Shown piece after piece: positions 19,140-30,000 of a stretch of 64,000 nt of DNA. The DNA lies in NCBI RefSeq assembly GCF_024508295.1, contig NZ_CP101990.1, forward strand, positions 310,001 to 374,000, given 5' to 3'. The stretch is from Aeromicrobium duanguangcaii. Lineage in GTDB: Bacteria > Actinomycetota > Actinomycetes > Propionibacteriales > Nocardioidaceae. How positions within the stretch are numbered: the first letter of the stretch is position 1; each line of letters begins with the position of its first letter. Made by a program: the position numbers and the translations under genes. The notes beneath the pieces are model-generated. The model made no database searches. It had not been told where the DNA came from and saw only the letters and a program-made list of their open reading frames with translations.

Positions 19140-20596
19140 CGCAGCATCGCCTCCGGGGCGCTCAGGATCGCGGTGCGGACGAGGGTCAGCATCCAGGTCA
19201 TGTGGCCCTCGTTGCGCTCCCACTCGGCCTTGAAGACATGGGACGGAGCCTTGGCCATCAGCGTGGCGACGCCGTTGACGGTCTCCGTGGTGGCGCGGCG
19301 GCCGGTCATCATGACGGCCTGGTGGTGCACCAGATCCTCGAGCGCGAGGGGCCACACCGGCGGGACGAGGTCGCGCGGCAGGGGACGCGTGCCCTTCTTG
19401 ACCTCGCCGTTGGCGTTCGCCATCCAGGACCGGGCGGTCCACCCGCGCAGCAGCCGCGCGGGGGAGAGGTACGTGTCGGACTGCTCGGGGGAGCCGTCGG
19501 GACGCGGCCACTGGAAGGGAGCCTGGCCGATCCAGCTGCACAGCCAGCTGAACGAGTTCACGTGGCTGTCCGGGCCGGCGCCCGTCGGCACGATGTCGCA
19601 TGCGCGTTGCGTGGCCAGCACGTCCTCGGCGGGGGTCCGCGCCTTCTGGAACTTCGAGGCCAGGAAGCCGGGGTCGCGCACGAGGGTGCGCAGGCACGCG
19701 GTGATGTCACTTCCCGAGGACAGGTAGGTCCTGGTCACGGCGTCGACCGAGCTCTGCGGCGGGTCGTCGCGGATGAACCGCACGCACAGCCTCCGCGCGA
19801 TGCGCGCCGCCGTCTCGGGCCGCATCGCGAGCCAGTCGAGGTAGGCGTTCAGCTCGGCGCGCCCGTCGGCCGCCGCGTTCGTGAAGGTCCGGCCCATGAC
19901 GGTCACGGGCCCGACGTGGTGCTTGGTCGGGTCGTACCCGGCGGCGAAGTCCTTGTTGACGCCCACGGTGAACCCGGTCAGCAGCCGAGCCGAGCCCTTG
20001 ACGTCGTCCTCGGTGTACCCGGCGGTCCGCCCGACGGTGTAGAGCTCGAGCAGCTCGCGGCCCAGGTTCTCGTTGATCTGCGTCTTCGTGTTGCGGTGGT
20101 TGGACAGGTAGCCCGACATCGCCGGATGCGTGACCGCGGCCCGCAGCAGCGCGCGGTAGGTCCCGAGGGCGTGCGGCCGGATGGCGTGGGTGTCGTAGTG
20201 CATGCGCCACGGGAAGCTGGACCCCTCCCCGACCGGGATGTGCAGCAGGTTCGACCAGAAGTCGACCATCATCTCGTGCACCTGGTTCGTGGCGACCACG
20301 CGCCGGGCCAGGGAGTACTTCACCAGGTCGTCGCCGTACTGCCAGCCGCCGTACCGCTCGGCCTTGTTGTTCTCCCAGGCCGTGGCGGGGGAGTCCTTGA
20401 GCCGGGGGAACCAGTTCAGGACCGCGTCGGCGTCGGGGTCGGGGCCCGCCTTCACCTGGGTCTCGAGCCAGGCATCGACGCTGGTGTGCCGCAGGACGTC
20501 GGCCTCGAGCCGGCGGTTGTACCCGTAGGTGAAGCGACGGACGAGGTGTTGCGCCGTCTCGGACAGGCGCGGCTGGGTCCCGGGGACGGCGGGCAT
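19136..20596 (-). CDS. DUF1800 family protein
   Basis: A 486-residue DUF1800 protein: AQHLVRRFTYG at the start, MVDFWSNLLHIP, LSNHRNTKTQINENLGRELLE split over the usual centre, YTEDDVKGSARLLTGF, and a C-terminal LARDPGF-like region (LVRDPGFLASKFQKAR). No signal peptide is seen, so it may be exported with its Tat-bearing partner or act inside. The start ATG shares one base with the stop of the CAP-like gene. Function unknown; see the finding on this operon. Confidence 0.87.
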   Translation of the reverse strand: MPAVPGTQPRLSETAQHLVRRFTYGYNRRLEADVLRHTSVDAWLETQVKAGPDPDADAVLNWFPRLKDSPATAWENNKAERYGGWQYGDDLVKYSLARRVVATNQVHEMMVDFWSNLLHIPVGEGSSFPWRMHYDTHAIRPHALGTYRALLRAAVTHPAMSGYLSNHRNTKTQINENLGRELLELYTVGRTAGYTEDDVKGSARLLTGFTVGVNKDFAAGYDPTKHHVGPVTVMGRTFTNAAADGRAELNAYLDWLAMRPETAARIARRLCVRFIRDDPPQSSVDAVTRTYLSSGSDITACLRTLVRDPGFLASKFQKARTPAEDVLATQRACDIVPTGAGPDSHVNSFSWLCSWIGQAPFQWPRPDGSPEQSDTYLSPARLLRGWTARSWMANANGEVKKGTRPLPRDLVPPVWPLALEDLVHHQAVMMTGRRATTETVNGVATLMAKAPSHVFKAEWERNEGHMTWMLTLVRTAILSAPEAMLR

Positions 20597-21564
20597 CAGC
20601 AGGCCCCCGACTTGGTCGTGGCCGAGGTGTCCGACGAGACGAGCACCGTCAGGTACCGCGTGCCGCCGGACGCGAGCGTCGCGACGCCGTACTCGAACGC
20701 CGGCGCCCGGTGGCAGGCGGACAACAGGCGTCCGGTCTCGCCGTAGGGCGAGGCGAGCCACGCGTCGACGGCGAGGTCCACCGCGGCGGCGGTGGTGCCG
20801 GCGACGCCGATCGCGTGCGTCACCGCCTGGACGGTCCGGCCCGGGCACGAGGCCGCGGGCAGGGCGCGTGTGGCTGCGCGGTGCGCTGTGGCTCCGGGGT
20901 CCACGGCGCGCTTCGTCGTGGCCATCCACCGCGAGTGGTCGCGAGCGTAGGCCGTCAGGCAGGCCTCGGCGCCGAGGTCGCGAGCGCTGCGGACATCGGC
21001 GCGTGCGTACGTCGTTCGAGCCGCACGCACGTCCGCGAGCAGTGCCTTCTCATCGGCCGTGAGCGTCGCCGGGCGCGAGGGCACGGTGCGCGGCACGTCG
21101 CGGGCGGTCACCTTGACCGTGGTGGACTTCGCCGCGGGGTGCGTGTGCGACGTGCCGCCGGTCTTGTGCCGGACCCGCGGCGCCTGCGCCCGGTACGAGA
21201 ACGTGCCGACGGCCGGCTTCAGCCGGATCGTCGTGGTGGCCCGAACGGTGCGCTTGGCCACGGTGCGCCAGACCTTGCGGGCGGGGTCCCAGCGCTGCAG
21301 GCGCACGGGCCGCGGGTGCTTCGTGGAGGTGCGGATCCGGAAGGTCACGGCGGCGTCTCGGGTGACCGATCTCGGGGTCGCCGACAGTCGCAGGGCGGGC
21401 TTCTTCGCCGCGGCGGGCTGGACCACGGAGGTGCGCTCGGCAGGAGCCGGGGCGGACGCGCGCTCCTGGGCCACGACGACGGCTCCGCCGATCAGCCCCG
21501 TCACGACGAGACCCACCGCCAAGGTGAGACCGATGTGACGAATGTGACGCATGGTGGAAATCAT
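20596..21564 (-). CDS. Secreted CAP-like domain protein
   Basis: A 322-residue protein with a signal peptide or anchor (HIGLTLAVGLVVTGLIGGAVVVAQ), a Pro/Ala linker, an Ig-like or SH3-like beta region (about 55-150) and a C-terminal region resembling a CAP/SCP domain: ADEKALLADVRAARTTYA, CLTAYARDHSRWMATT, ending FEYGVATLASGGTRYLTVLVSS. The usual CAP metal-site histidines are not obvious, so the domain may be degenerate. First gene of the DUF1800-DUF1501 operon. The start may be ATG 21564 or 21552. Confidence 0.6.
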   Translation of the reverse strand: MISTMRHIRHIGLTLAVGLVVTGLIGGAVVVAQERASAPAPAERTSVVQPAAAKKPALRLSATPRSVTRDAAVTFRIRTSTKHPRPVRLQRWDPARKVWRTVAKRTVRATTTIRLKPAVGTFSYRAQAPRVRHKTGGTSHTHPAAKSTTVKVTARDVPRTVPSRPATLTADEKALLADVRAARTTYARADVRSARDLGAEACLTAYARDHSRWMATTKRAVDPGATAHRAATRALPAASCPGRTVQAVTHAIGVAGTTAAAVDLAVDAWLASPYGETGRLLSACHRAPAFEYGVATLASGGTRYLTVLVSSDTSATTKSGAC

Positions 21565-21608
21565 GACTCACGCGGGGCCGAAAGGACAGGATGTTCCGCA
21601 GATGCGAA

Positions 21609-21635
21609 CGGCCCGCCCCCGAAGGGAGCGGGCCG
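21609..21635 (-). terminator. Hairpin after the coiled-coil operon
   Basis: CGGCCCGC and GCGGGCCG pair around an 11-base loop, 17 bases after the stop at 21652 on the minus strand. Stem GC-rich; no strong U-tract. Confidence 0.65.
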
Positions 21636-21651
21636 CCGGATGCCTGAGGGG

Positions 21652-22503
21652 TCAGGACTGGTCGTTCGTGACCTCGAACAGGGAGTCCTGGGGCTCCTCC
21701 GCGTCCTCGCCGGTCAGGTGCGCCAGGGCGCGACGGACGTTCGTGAGCTGGGCGTTGATGCTCTCGCTGCGGCGCTCGATCTCGGCGACCTCGCGCTCGG
21801 CCTCGACGCGGATCCGCTCGGCCTCCTGCTGAGCCTCGGCGACGATCGCGGTGGCCTGGCGGTGTGCCTCGTCGGCCTGCTCGCGGTCGAGGCGCGCCGC
21901 CTCGGCGCGCTCGGCCTCGGCCTTGGCCCGCCAGCCGGCCATCTCCTGCTCGTGCTCGGCCAGGACGCGCTGCTGCTCGGCGGTGATCCGGTCGAGCTCG
22001 GCCTGGGCGGCCCCCGTCACCGCAGCGGCCTTCTCGGCGGCCTCGCTGACCACGCGGGCGGCCTCCTGGTCGGCGGCCTCACGGGTGATCCGGGCGTACT
22101 CGTCGGCCTCGGTGCGCGTGGTCAGCGCGTACCCGTCGGCCTCGTCGCGGGTCGCCTGGGCGTACTCGTCGGCCTCCGTGCGCGTGGCGGCGGAGTAGGC
22201 GTCGGCCTCCTTGCGCATCTTGCGAACCGCGTCGGCGGCGTCGGTGCGCTGCCGGTCGATCTCCTTGGCCGTCTTCTTGCGCAGCTCGGCCGACTCCTCC
22301 TCGGCGAGCGTCAGGATCTGGCCGACCCGGTCGCCCAGGTGGGAGAAGTTCGGCTCGGTCACCGAGGCGAGCTTGTCCTCGACCTCGGTGATCTGGTTGC
22401 GCAGGCCCTTCGCGTGCTCTTTCAAGGTGGCGATGTGGGCGTCGACCTCGGCCGGGTCGTAACCACGGAGAACGGTCTTGAAGGAGGAAGTCGAGGAGCT
22501 CAT
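21652..22503 (-). CDS. DivIVA-like coiled-coil protein (third of three)
   Basis: A 283-residue protein. Residues 8-45 (FKTVLRGYDPAEVDAHIATL) look like the N-terminal DivIVA/Wag31 membrane-binding and coiled-coil start. After that almost the whole chain is heptad-rich Ala/Glu/Arg coiled coil, with repeated TRTEADEYA- and TRDEADGYA-like 11-residue units near 110-150. Such proteins organise polar growth or septation in actinobacteria (Wag31, FilP and Scy are relatives). It has no membrane helix. A 64-base gap separates it from the paralogue upstream, so it may have its own promoter. Confidence 0.75.
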   Translation of the reverse strand: MSSSTSSFKTVLRGYDPAEVDAHIATLKEHAKGLRNQITEVEDKLASVTEPNFSHLGDRVGQILTLAEEESAELRKKTAKEIDRQRTDAADAVRKMRKEADAYSAATRTEADEYAQATRDEADGYALTTRTEADEYARITREAADQEAARVVSEAAEKAAAVTGAAQAELDRITAEQQRVLAEHEQEMAGWRAKAEAERAEAARLDREQADEAHRQATAIVAEAQQEAERIRVEAEREVAEIERRSESINAQLTNVRRALAHLTGEDAEEPQDSLFEVTNDQS

Positions 22504-22567
22504 GGTGTGACCATTGTTTCAGAGTGGACAAGGTCGGTGCACGGCGCGCCAGCCTCTGTCCAGCGTG

Positions 22568-23434
22568 TCACGAAGAGCGGGAAGATGTCTCCTCGGAGCG
22601 TGCCGGGGATCCCGTCAGGCTGCTCAACATCTGGCGCAGATTGGCCAGCTGGTCGTTGATGCTGTCGCGGCGCTGCATGGCGGCCGCCACCTCGCGCTCG
22701 GACTCGGCGCGGATGCGATCGGCCGTGGACTTCGCGTCGTTGACCAGCGTCGTGGCCCGGGCCTGGGCGTCCTCCAGGATCCGGCGTGCCTCGCGCTCGG
22801 CGTCCGCCCGCTCGGCCGCGGCGGCGGACTGCTGCTCGGTGACGCGGCGCTCGAGCTCCTCGAGCTTGGCGCGGTGCTCGATCTCGGCCTCGTGGAAGGA
22901 CTGCTCGGCGGCCTCACGGCGCTGGGCCATCGCGATCTCGAAGTCGGCGTTGGCCGCTGCGGCCTTGGCGCGCTGCTGCTCGACCAGGACCTCGGCCTCC
23001 TGGCGCTTGGTGGCGACCTCGCGCTCGGTGGCGTCGATCAGGTCGGCCGCGGTGGCGCGGGCCTCCTGCAGCGCTCGGGCGGCGTCCGCCTCGGCATCGG
23101 CGCGCGTCGCCTCGGCGTGCACCTCGGCCTCCTCGCGCAGGCGACGGAGCTCGTCCCGGGTGGACGTGCGGGCGGCCTCGAGCTCGGCCTCGGCCGAGGC
23201 GCGCAGCTCGGCGGCCTCGTCGCGGGCCAGGGAGAGGATCTGGATCATGCGCTCGCCCAGGTGCTCGAAGGACGCGGGCTCGTCCGGGACCTCGGCGGCG
23301 GCGACGACGGGCGCGTCGGCGTCCTCGCGACGCAGCCGCTCGATCTCCTCCTCCAGTTGGCTCAGGCGGGTCTGGACCTGGGCGGGATCGAAGCCCCGCA
23401 GGACGATGCGGAAGTCGGCGTGGGACTCGGTCAT
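22568..23434 (-). CDS. DivIVA-like coiled-coil protein (second of three)
   Basis: A 288-residue paralogue of the neighbouring gene. It begins FRIVLRGFDPAQVQTRLSQLEEEI, again DivIVA-like, then has EHLGERMIQILSLARDEA, matching SHLGDRVGQILTLAEEES in the downstream paralogue, followed by long Ala/Glu/Arg coiled coil ending SINDQLANLRQMLSSLTG. The shared LG-R-QIL-LA-E box and the shared C-terminus show duplication. Its ATG overlaps the stop of the first coiled-coil gene (ATGA). Confidence 0.75.
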   Translation of the reverse strand: MTESHADFRIVLRGFDPAQVQTRLSQLEEEIERLRREDADAPVVAAAEVPDEPASFEHLGERMIQILSLARDEAAELRASAEAELEAARTSTRDELRRLREEAEVHAEATRADAEADAARALQEARATAADLIDATEREVATKRQEAEVLVEQQRAKAAAANADFEIAMAQRREAAEQSFHEAEIEHRAKLEELERRVTEQQSAAAAERADAEREARRILEDAQARATTLVNDAKSTADRIRAESEREVAAAMQRRDSINDQLANLRQMLSSLTGSPARSEETSSRSS

Positions 23435-24852
23435 GCGGATGGGTTCTCCTCATTGCGGGGGCGGTCGATGTCGCCGGCCGAGAGCACGGTGATCACGTCG
23501 GAAAGTCGATTCAGCTCGTCGGCGGCCCGGTCGCGGGCGACCAGGACGTCGTCGGCCTCGGCGCGGGCCCGGTCGAGCAGGTCGCGGGCCTCCTGCTTGA
23601 GCTGGGCCGCGTGCTCACGCGCCTCGTCGAGCAGGCGCGTGGCCTCGTCGCGGCGCTCCTTGCTCTCGCGCAGCGCCTGGCGCTGGGCGGTGAGGACCTC
23701 GTCGCTGACCCGCTCGCGCAGCAGTCGCGCGCCGGACTCGGCCTCGGCGAGTCGCCGCGTGGCCCTCTCCTCGGTGGCGTCGGCCATCGCCTGAGCCTGG
23801 GCGCGAACCCGGGTGGCCTCCTGGCCGGCCTCGACCAGGATGCGCTCGGCGCGCTCCTGGGCGTCCGACAGCACGTCGTCGGCCGCTCCGGCCAGGTCGG
23901 CGGCGGAGGCCTCGGCGGCGGCGAGCTGGGCGGACAGGCGGGTGCGGGCCCGCCCGATGATCTCGACGACCGAGACCCGGGTGCGGTGCAGCAGCGCGGC
24001 GGCCTCGCGGTGGCTCTGCTGCCGCATCCGCTCGGTCTCGAGCTGTCCGTTGCTCAGCAGCAGGTCGATCGTGGCGCGGGTCTCGTCGAGCTCGGCACGG
24101 GCGGTCGCGATCGTCCGCTCGGACTCGGCCTTGGCGTCGGCCACCCGGGAGGCGGCCTCGTCGCGGGCGCGGGCGAGCAGTTGCTCGGACTCGACGCGTG
24201 CTCGGTCGGCCTCGTCGATCGCGGACTCCACGACCATCTCGGCGTTGCGATTGGCGGCCTGCGTGATCTCGAGGGTGTGCTGCTCGGCCTCGAGCACGAT
24301 CCGCTCGACGTACTCCTCGGACTCGGCGGTCCGTCGCTCGGCGTCGCCCTCGGCGGTCGCGACGAGCTCGACGGCGCGCCGCTCGGCCCCGTGGGTGACC
24401 TCGTCGGCCTTCTCGCGGGCATCAGCCAGCAGGCGGCCGGCCTCGACGGCGGACTCGGTCAAGATGGCGTCGGCGCGCTCGCGAGCGTCCGTCAGGACGG
24501 ACTGCGCCTCCTGCTCAGCACTCTCGCGCCGCTCCTCGGCGTCGCGGACCAGGAACGTGGCCTGCTCGCCGGCGTCGGCGACGATCGTGGCGGCGTCCTC
24601 GGAGGCGCGCGCGAGCTGCTCGGTGACCATGGAGAGCTGCGCCTCGGCCGCGTCGCGCACTTGGCGAGCGTCGTCGTACAGCAACCGCGCCTCGGCCTGG
24701 AGCCGACGCGCCTCGGTGGTCATCCGCTCGGCCTCGGCTGCCGCGGAGGCCTCCAGCTCGGATGCCACCTGCTGGGCGTGCCGCAGCAGATGGGCGACGC
24801 CGCGCGCGTGCTCGGTGGCGGGACCGGTCCCGGTGCTGTGTTCGGCCGACAT
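23431..24852 (-). CDS. Long coiled-coil protein (first of three)
   Basis: A 473-residue protein, nearly all coiled coil, rich in Ala, Glu and Arg, with many ADEA- and AREEA-like heptads and a break near TIDLLLSNGQLETERMRQQS (about 265-285). It lacks the LRGYDPAEV DivIVA start seen in the two downstream genes. It ends DELNRLSDVITVLSAGD. The translated frame continues far upstream, but the ATG at 24852 is the first that follows non-coding sequence. Likely a cytoskeletal or polarity scaffold (Scy/FilP-like) by composition; the function is inferred only. Confidence 0.7.
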   Translation of the reverse strand: MSAEHSTGTGPATEHARGVAHLLRHAQQVASELEASAAAEAERMTTEARRLQAEARLLYDDARQVRDAAEAQLSMVTEQLARASEDAATIVADAGEQATFLVRDAEERRESAEQEAQSVLTDARERADAILTESAVEAGRLLADAREKADEVTHGAERRAVELVATAEGDAERRTAESEEYVERIVLEAEQHTLEITQAANRNAEMVVESAIDEADRARVESEQLLARARDEAASRVADAKAESERTIATARAELDETRATIDLLLSNGQLETERMRQQSHREAAALLHRTRVSVVEIIGRARTRLSAQLAAAEASAADLAGAADDVLSDAQERAERILVEAGQEATRVRAQAQAMADATEERATRRLAEAESGARLLRERVSDEVLTAQRQALRESKERRDEATRLLDEAREHAAQLKQEARDLLDRARAEADDVLVARDRAADELNRLSDVITVLSAGDIDRPRNEENPSA

Positions 24853-24989
24853 GGTGCGGTCAGTGTCCCACGGCGAGGGGGCACGACCGAAGGGTGAGAC
24901 TCGTCTTTTCGGCCGGTGAGACGTGGTGTCCATCACCACGCGTGCGTCGGACGAGCTTCGCTCGACGAGCGGAAGCGCCGACCCCGCCC

Positions 24990-24995
24990 TACCGT
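24990..24995 (+). promoter_or_regulatory. -10 hexamer TACCGT for the lipoprotein gene
   Basis: Seven bases before the GTG at 25003, ten before the ATG at 25006. Confidence 0.45.
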
Positions 24996-25002
24996 GGGAC
25001 CA

Positions 25003-25587
<585 letters not shown>

Positions 25588-25684
25588 AGCCCCGGTCCCT
25601 ACGATGGCCGGAGCCGGGCCAACCGAGGCGACGCAGGCCCGGACCATCGCCGCGCGGCGGCGACCCCCGACTGTGAGGACGAGC

Positions 25685-26704
25685 ATGACCACCACGACCC
25701 GTGAGATCCATCTGGCCCAGCGACCCACCGGCCTGCCGGGACCGGAGACCTACCGGTTCGTCGAGCGGGAGCTGCGCAACCTGCGCGAGGGTGACGTGCT
25801 CGTCGAGAACATCGTCCTGACGGTCGACCCGTACATGCGGCCGCGGATGAACGACGTGAAGTCGTACGTCCCGCCGTTCAAGCTCGACCACGCGCTCGAC
25901 GGCGGCGCCGTGGGCGTGGTCGTCGAGTCGCGGTCGGAGGCGCTGCCCGTGGGCACCGTCGTGAGCCACGGCCTGGGTTGGCGCGAGCACGCCGTCCTCG
26001 CGGACAAGTACGCCAAGAGGATCGAGTTGAACGGCCTGCCGTCCTCGTACTTCCTGGGCGTGCTCGGCATGCCGGGCATGACCGCCTACGCCGGCCTGTT
26101 CGACGTCGCAGCCTTCCAACCCGGCGACTCCGTCTTCGTGTCGGCGGCCGCCGGCGCCGTGGGCAGCCTCGTGGGCCAGTTCGCGCGCCTCGGCGGCGCC
26201 GACCGCGTGGTCGGCAGTGCCGGCTCGGCCGAGAAGGTCGCCCTGCTGGTCGACGAGCTGAAGTTCGACGCCGCGATCAACTACCGCGACGGTGACGTGA
26301 TGGGCCAGGTCGGCGCCGCGTTCCCCGACGGCTTCGACGTGTACTTCGACAACGTGGGCGGCGACCACCTGGAGGCGGCGCTCGAGCACATCAACGAGCG
26401 CGGCCGGATGGCGCTGTGCGGCTCGATCTCGGGGTACAACGACCCGAACGCCAGCGGCCCGCGCAACATGTTCAAGGCGGTGGGCAAGCGACTCACGATG
26501 CGCGGCTTCATCGTCGGCGACCACGAGGACCTGCGACCCCAGTTCGAGGCGAAGGTCGGCCAGTGGCTCCGCGACGGCGACCTCGCCTACCGCGAGACCA
26601 CCTGGAACGGCCTCGACGCCATGCCCGAGGCGTTCGCCGGCCTGCTCACCGGCGCGAACACCGGCAAGGCGATCGTGCGCCTGCGCGAGGATCCCGCGTC
26701 CTGA
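25685..26704 (+). CDS. NADP-dependent medium-chain oxidoreductase (CurA/PTGR-like)
   Basis: A 339-residue zinc-independent MDR enzyme. N-terminal VDPYMRPRMND and the nucleotide-binding AAAGAVGSLVGQFARL match the leukotriene B4 dehydrogenase / prostaglandin reductase / curcumin reductase group, which reduce alpha,beta-unsaturated ketones with NADPH. VYFDNVGGDHLEAAL and RMALCGSISGYN are further family marks. The ATG at 25685 starts the conserved region; 27 upstream codons in frame have no homology-like features. Confidence 0.88.
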   Translation: MTTTTREIHLAQRPTGLPGPETYRFVERELRNLREGDVLVENIVLTVDPYMRPRMNDVKSYVPPFKLDHALDGGAVGVVVESRSEALPVGTVVSHGLGWREHAVLADKYAKRIELNGLPSSYFLGVLGMPGMTAYAGLFDVAAFQPGDSVFVSAAAGAVGSLVGQFARLGGADRVVGSAGSAEKVALLVDELKFDAAINYRDGDVMGQVGAAFPDGFDVYFDNVGGDHLEAALEHINERGRMALCGSISGYNDPNASGPRNMFKAVGKRLTMRGFIVGDHEDLRPQFEAKVGQWLRDGDLAYRETTWNGLDAMPEAFAGLLTGANTGKAIVRLREDPAS

Positions 26705-26708
26705 CCGG

Positions 26709-26781
26709 TGGGCCCCGTGGGACTCGAACCCACAACCCGCGGATTAAAAGTCCGCTGCTCTGCCAATTGAGCTAGAGGCCC
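26709..26781 (-). tRNA. tRNA-Lys (anticodon TTT)
   Basis: Minus-strand cloverleaf: acceptor GGGCCTC with GGGGCCC, D arm AGCTCAATTGGCAGAGC, anticodon loop CTTTTAA, T arm GTTCGAGTC. The CCA end is not encoded (the bases after the discriminator read CCG). Confidence 0.97.
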
Positions 26782-27024
26782 GGGACGTCGGGACCGGCGT
26801 CCGGAGGACTCCGGACGGTCCGCCACGTCCACGAGCGAGTATCGCAGAGGCCCCAGGCGTGCGGCGGCGGCACGGTGGGGCGGTCGAGTACCGATGCGGT
26901 GAAATCGCCACTCGAGTCACTCTGGTTCCGATAGTGTGGAGCGCCAGACGCGGGCCTGAGCGGGCCCACCGTCCGATGGGGAGCAGTGTGGACGCCACCG
27001 GTCTGGCCCCCGAAGGAGTCCTCA

Positions 27025-30000
27025 GTGCGTCTGCGCGGATCTCGTCTTGCCCTCCTGACAGCAGCAGCGGCGGTGGCCTTCAGTGGCCTCTCCATCGCGC
27101 CGGCCACTGCCGTTTCGGACACCAGCACGTGGACGGGTCTCGGCGCCGACAGCAAGTGGTCGACCGCAGGCAACTGGGACATCGTGCCGAGCGCGGGAGC
27201 GAACCTCGTCTTCCCCGACATCTCGGACTCGGCGCGGCACACCAGCGTCAACGACTTCGCCGCCGGGACAGCCTTCGGCACGATCACGGTTCAGGACAGC
27301 GGTTATGCCATCAGTGGCGCCTCGCTCGTCCCGACGGGAGTGGCCGCGGATTTCAGCGGAACCTCGACCATCAGCGCTCCGCTTCGCCTGTCGGCATCCG
27401 AGCCGGTCACGTCCGTCGCGGGGGCGGCCACGCTCGCCCTCTCGGGCACGCTGACCGGTGCCTCGGGCTTCACGAAGAGCGGTACGGGCACCCTGACGCT
27501 GTCGGCGGCGAACTCCTACGCCGGGGTCACCCGGGTGGACGCCGGCACCTTGGCGATCGCGAACAGTTCAGCCCTGGGCGCCTGGTCCACCGATAACGGG
27601 ACCGAGGTCTCGGCCGGCGCCACTCTCGAGGTTCGCGACACGATCAACACCAGCGAGCCGATCCGCATCGCCGGCGACGGCGTCGGCGGCGCGGGTGCGC
27701 TGGACAACGGCACGGGCAACAACGTCGTCCAGGGGGTCACCATGACGGGCGACAGCACCATCGGCGGCGCGGCCGGCACCTTCCTGCTCATCCCCTCGAC
27801 CCTGGGCCAGAGCGGGGGATCCGCGCGCCTGACCAAGGCCGGCGCCGGCATCCTGGACGTCCTGGCCACGGCGTCGCACACCGGAGGGACGGTCGTCGCT
27901 GCGGGCACACTCGCGACCGAGGGCACCGTGGGCGGTCCTGTGGCCGTCCGGGCCGGAGCGACCGTCTCGGGCGCGGGCGGAAACCTCGGCGACGTGACGT
28001 CTTCCGGCGGCACCGTCACTGCCGGCTACTCGTCGTCACCGTTCAGCTCCGATGCCGCTTCCCTGACGCTGGACTCGAGCTCGACGTTCCACGCCCAGCT
28101 CAACGGTCCGGCCGAGGGCAACGGTTCGACCGGGCACTCCCGCCTCCACATCGCGCGGGACGTCCAACTCGCCGGCGCCACGCTGACCGCCGCGATCGGC
28201 GGCGGTTACGCCCCGTCCCCCGGGGCCGAGCTCACGATCATCGCGGTGGCGGGCGCGACCGCGATCACCGGAACCTTCAAGGATCTGCCCGAGGGTGCCC
28301 TCGTGACGCCGACCGGTGGTGCGGGCGGCAAGTTCCGCATCAGCTACATCGGCGGTACCGGCAACGACATCGTGCTCACGTACTTCGCCGGCAGCACCAC
28401 GGCTCTGACCGTCTCCCCGAACCCGTCGGCGCCGGGCCAGACTGTGACGCTCAAGGCGTCGGTGCAGCCGACGAACGCGACGGGAACCGTGACCTTCACG
28501 GACGGCGCGACCACGCTGGGCACCTCCTCGCTCGTGAACGGGACCGCGACCCTGACGACAGCTGCCCTGGCGAAGGGTGTGCACTCGCTCACCGCCACCT
28601 ACAACGGAGACGAGAGCTTCGTGCCGAGCGCCTCGACGACTGTCACCCAGTCCGTCGTGGAGCCGGACCCGGTCCCGGACACGCGCATCACCGAGGGCCC
28701 GGTCGAGGGCTCGGTGGACAACCCGATGACCGCATCGTTCACGTTCGACAGCCCTGACTCCGACGTGGCGTCGTACGAGTGCAGCCTGGACGGCGCGGCC
28801 TTCGCGGCGTGCGCCAGCCCGGCGGCCTACTCCGGGCTGAACGGCGGCAACCACACGTTCTCGGTCCGGGCGGTCGACGAGGGAGGCCAGCGCGACCCGA
28901 CCCCTGCCGTGCGCAGCTGGTCGGTGACGGGCTCGTTCGTCGTGACCGGAGGTCTCGCGATCACCGGCACGGCCAAGGTGGGCCAGACGCTGACCGCCAT
29001 GTCCACGGTGGGCACGACCCCGGCCTCCACCTCGGTCTCAGGTCAGTGGTGGCGCGGCGAGACCCCGATCCCGGGGGCGACGGGGACGACCTATGTCCTG
29101 ACGAACGACGACGTGTCCTCGGTCATCTCCTACCGCGAAACGCGCACGCGGACGGGCTACCGGTCGATCACGATCTCGAGCGGCGAGAGCGAGGTGGTCA
29201 CTGGCGGCATCATCACGCTGGACGCGCCGACCATCTCCGGCGAGGCGCGCGTCGACGAGGTGCTGACCGCGACGCCGGGTTCCGTCAGTCCCTCCGACGC
29301 CGCGGTCACCCTGACGTGGCACGTCGACGGGGAGACCACCGGCGTCAGCGGTCCCACCTACACGGTGCAGCCGGCCGATGTGGGCCTGCCGATCACGGTG
29401 ACGGCCCGCGCGACCAAGAACGACCACGACCCGGTGAGCAGGACCTCCGTGGCCACGGACGACGTCGCCAAGGCCGTCTTCGCGACCGCGCCGAGCGCCA
29501 CGGTCTCCGGCGTGCTCAAGGTGGGCGAGGAGCTCACGGCGGGGCACGGATCGCCCACACCGGAGCCGGACTCGATGACGTACCAGTGGTTCGCCGGCGG
29601 CGACGCGATCACGGGCGCCACATCGCGCACCTTCACGGTCCAGAAGGCGCAGCAGGGCCTGCCGATCACCGTCACCGTCACCGCGGTACGCGCCGGTTAC
29701 GTCGACGCCTCGAACACCTCGTTCGCCTCCGCGCCCGTGGTGACGAACAGGGCGCCGAGCCTGACGCTCACCCCGACGGCGAAGCGCCTGCGCCAGGGGA
29801 AGTCGACCACCTTGTCGTGGACGAGTGACGACGCCGTCACGCTGAAGGCCTCCGGCGCCTGGTCCGGGACGAAGGCGGCTTCGGGGAACGAGACCGTCAA
29901 GCCCGCACGCGCCGGCACGCAGACGTACGTCCTGTCGGCGACGAACGCCGCGGGAACGACGACCGCGCAGGTCGCCATCCAGGTCGCCCTCCCGCCGAAG

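Noticed and set aside
24916..25002. Upstream extension of the lipoprotein frame to 24916
   Set aside because: The extra residues have no signal-peptide character and the lipobox would be too far from the N-terminus.
26709..26781. tRNA-Lys as an integration site for the repeat-protein gene
   Set aside because: The tRNA 3' end faces the oxidoreductase, no integrase is present and no partial tRNA duplicate is seen.
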